From contig JALHOP010000016.1 of NCBI GenBank assembly GCA_022842935.1, forward strand, positions 1-64,000: a stretch of DNA of 64,000 nt. The letters are read 5' to 3'. Position numbers and translations under genes: made by a program. Below the pieces are notes generated by a model. The model made no database searches. It was given only the letters and a program-made list of their open reading frames with translations, and was not told the origin of the DNA. Positions within the stretch are counted from its first letter, which is position 1. Each line of letters begins with the position of its first letter. The DNA is from Myxococcota bacterium. GTDB lineage: Bacteria > Myxococcota > XYA12-FULL-58-9 > JALHOP01. Shown here piece by piece: positions 63,129 to 64,000 of this stretch.

Positions 63129-64000
63129 ATGAGAGCCGCCTTCATCGGCGTCGTCGCGGTCACCACCATGGCCTTCGACGCGCAAGCCGCCGATGTGTCA
63201 GAAAGTTTCGATGCAGTCGTTCCACCTGCCCTGCCCGCCGGCTGGACCGCCAGCGGCGGCTTCACCACCGCGGGGAGCGAGGCGGTATCGCAGCCGAATC
63301 GCGCCTTCTGCCCCGCGCCAGCGACGACCAGCAACAGCTTCCTCAACTCGCCGACGTACGAGGTAGCGAACCCGTTCCAGGTGCGTTTCCAGCATCGCTT
63401 CGCCACGGAAGCGACGTTCGACGGCGGCATTCTCGAGGTCTCCTACGACGGGGGCGCCTTCGTGGACGTGTTGACCGCCGGCGGCACCTTCGTCGAAGGC
63501 GGCTATAGCGACAGGCTGGTCACAGCGGGATCGAATCCTCTGGCGGGCAAGCGCGCCTGGACCGGCAGCTCCGGTGGCTTTATCCGCACCGTCGTCAATT
63601 TGCCCGCCCCGCCAGGAGGCGAAGTGCGCATTGCCTTCCACTTCGGCACCGACGGGGGGCAGGGCGGCGACGGTTGGAGCATCGACGACTTCCAGCTGTT
63701 CGATTCCTGTCAGCTCACCTGCCCAAGCGCCGTCACGGCCGCGGCCGAAGCCGGTGTGTGCGGCGCGGTCGCTACGTTTGCTAAAGCGGACGCAACCAAC
63801 TGTGGTGTCGTCCTCATGTATCCGCCGAGCGGCTCGTTCTTCGATGTCGGTTCGACGACCGTTACGGCGGTCTCCGAGGCTGGGCCGTTCTGCGAGACCA
63901 CCGTCACCGTCGCCGACTCCCAGGCTCCCGCGATTCTCTGCCCCGCAACGCTCGTCATCGACGCCGAGCCGGGTGCCTGCGCCGCGCCGGCACTCTTCGT
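63129..64000 (+). CDS. Secreted HYR-type protein (incomplete at right edge)
   Basis: The frame is open from ATG 63129 to the end of the window (at least 290 residues). A signal peptide (MRAAFIGVVAVTTMAFDAQA) is followed by a MAM-like/lectin-type beta-sandwich (about 25-195, with WSIDDFQLF). Two cysteine-framed hyalin (HYR) repeats then begin (about 197 on), for example LTCPSAVTAAAEAGVCGA and a second with AILCPATLVIDAEPGACAA. HYR repeats occur in large adhesins or surface proteins. The 3' end lies outside the window. Confidence 0.75.
   Translation, partial: MRAAFIGVVAVTTMAFDAQAADVSESFDAVVPPALPAGWTASGGFTTAGSEAVSQPNRAFCPAPATTSNSFLNSPTYEVANPFQVRFQHRFATEATFDGGILEVSYDGGAFVDVLTAGGTFVEGGYSDRLVTAGSNPLAGKRAWTGSSGGFIRTVVNLPAPPGGEVRIAFHFGTDGGQGGDGWSIDDFQLFDSCQLTCPSAVTAAAEAGVCGAVATFAKADATNCGVVLMYPPSGSFFDVGSTTVTAVSEAGPFCETTVTVADSQAPAILCPATLVIDAEPGACAAPALF

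Overview
The window is high-GC DNA packed with genes on both strands, from a Gram-negative bacterium with an elaborate envelope. Lineage clues point to a myxobacterium-like (Myxococcota / deltaproteobacterial) organism. One secreted protein ends in a MYXO-CTERM-like sorting tail. There are many lipoproteins, a TonB receptor and a TolC protein, DUF4388 (PATAN) and FecR-type proteins, and a large RHS protein. This lineage call is an inference from protein families; there is no rRNA in the window.

Layout. 1-270: remains of mobile DNA (tail of an IS66-type transposase, then a decayed ParE/RelE toxin). 452-9134: a 2,476-residue RHS/YD-repeat protein followed by two small unknown genes. 9226-13853: a complete urate-to-glyoxylate pathway (puuD, uraH, puuE, uraD, alc, allA). 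13889-21627: a block of unknown Ala-rich proteins mixed with a SET-domain protein, a lipase-like hydrolase and a peptidoglycan amidase. 21753-28188: a frameshifted lipoprotein, a FecR-like protein, an unknown gene with an in-frame TGA, a TonB-dependent receptor and a HAD hydrolase. 28239-31281: ATP/ADP-type translocase, BioY and a lipoprotein in an overlapping operon. 31319-36014: a dihaem sugar-dehydrogenase-like lipoprotein and a MYXO-CTERM protein. 36116-38219: a three-gene operon of unknowns. 38390-42983: leishmanolysin-like lipoprotein, host-attachment-like protein, DUF4832-type protein, TsdA-type dihaem cytochrome, coiled-coil lipoprotein. 43058-49739: a phosphodiesterase facing a lipocalin-like/RND/TolC operon. 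49900-57862: PilZ, TPR and HEAT proteins, NAD kinase, DUF4388-OmpA pair, two REC-GGDEF proteins and a MerR-TPR protein. 57866-64000: unknowns, tRNA-Asp, MltA, a phospholipase D and a truncated secreted HYR-type protein.

The most interesting signal is a recurrent promoter-like element, CAAC(C/G/T) or CACCC, then 15-16 bases, then a CGATAA-like hexamer. It lies in front of at least nine genes scattered over 50 kb. In five of the nine the hexamer ends only 8-10 bases before the start codon, so those mRNAs may be leaderless. The downstream genes are mostly signal-less proteins of unknown function plus a cell-wall amidase, a lipase, a phospholipase D and a glycosidase-like protein. I propose that this is a co-regulated set of effector-like proteins. 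Both the regulon and the effector role are hypotheses.

Two genes carry single-base losses in homopolymers, and a third has an in-frame TGA. These may be assembly errors rather than biology.
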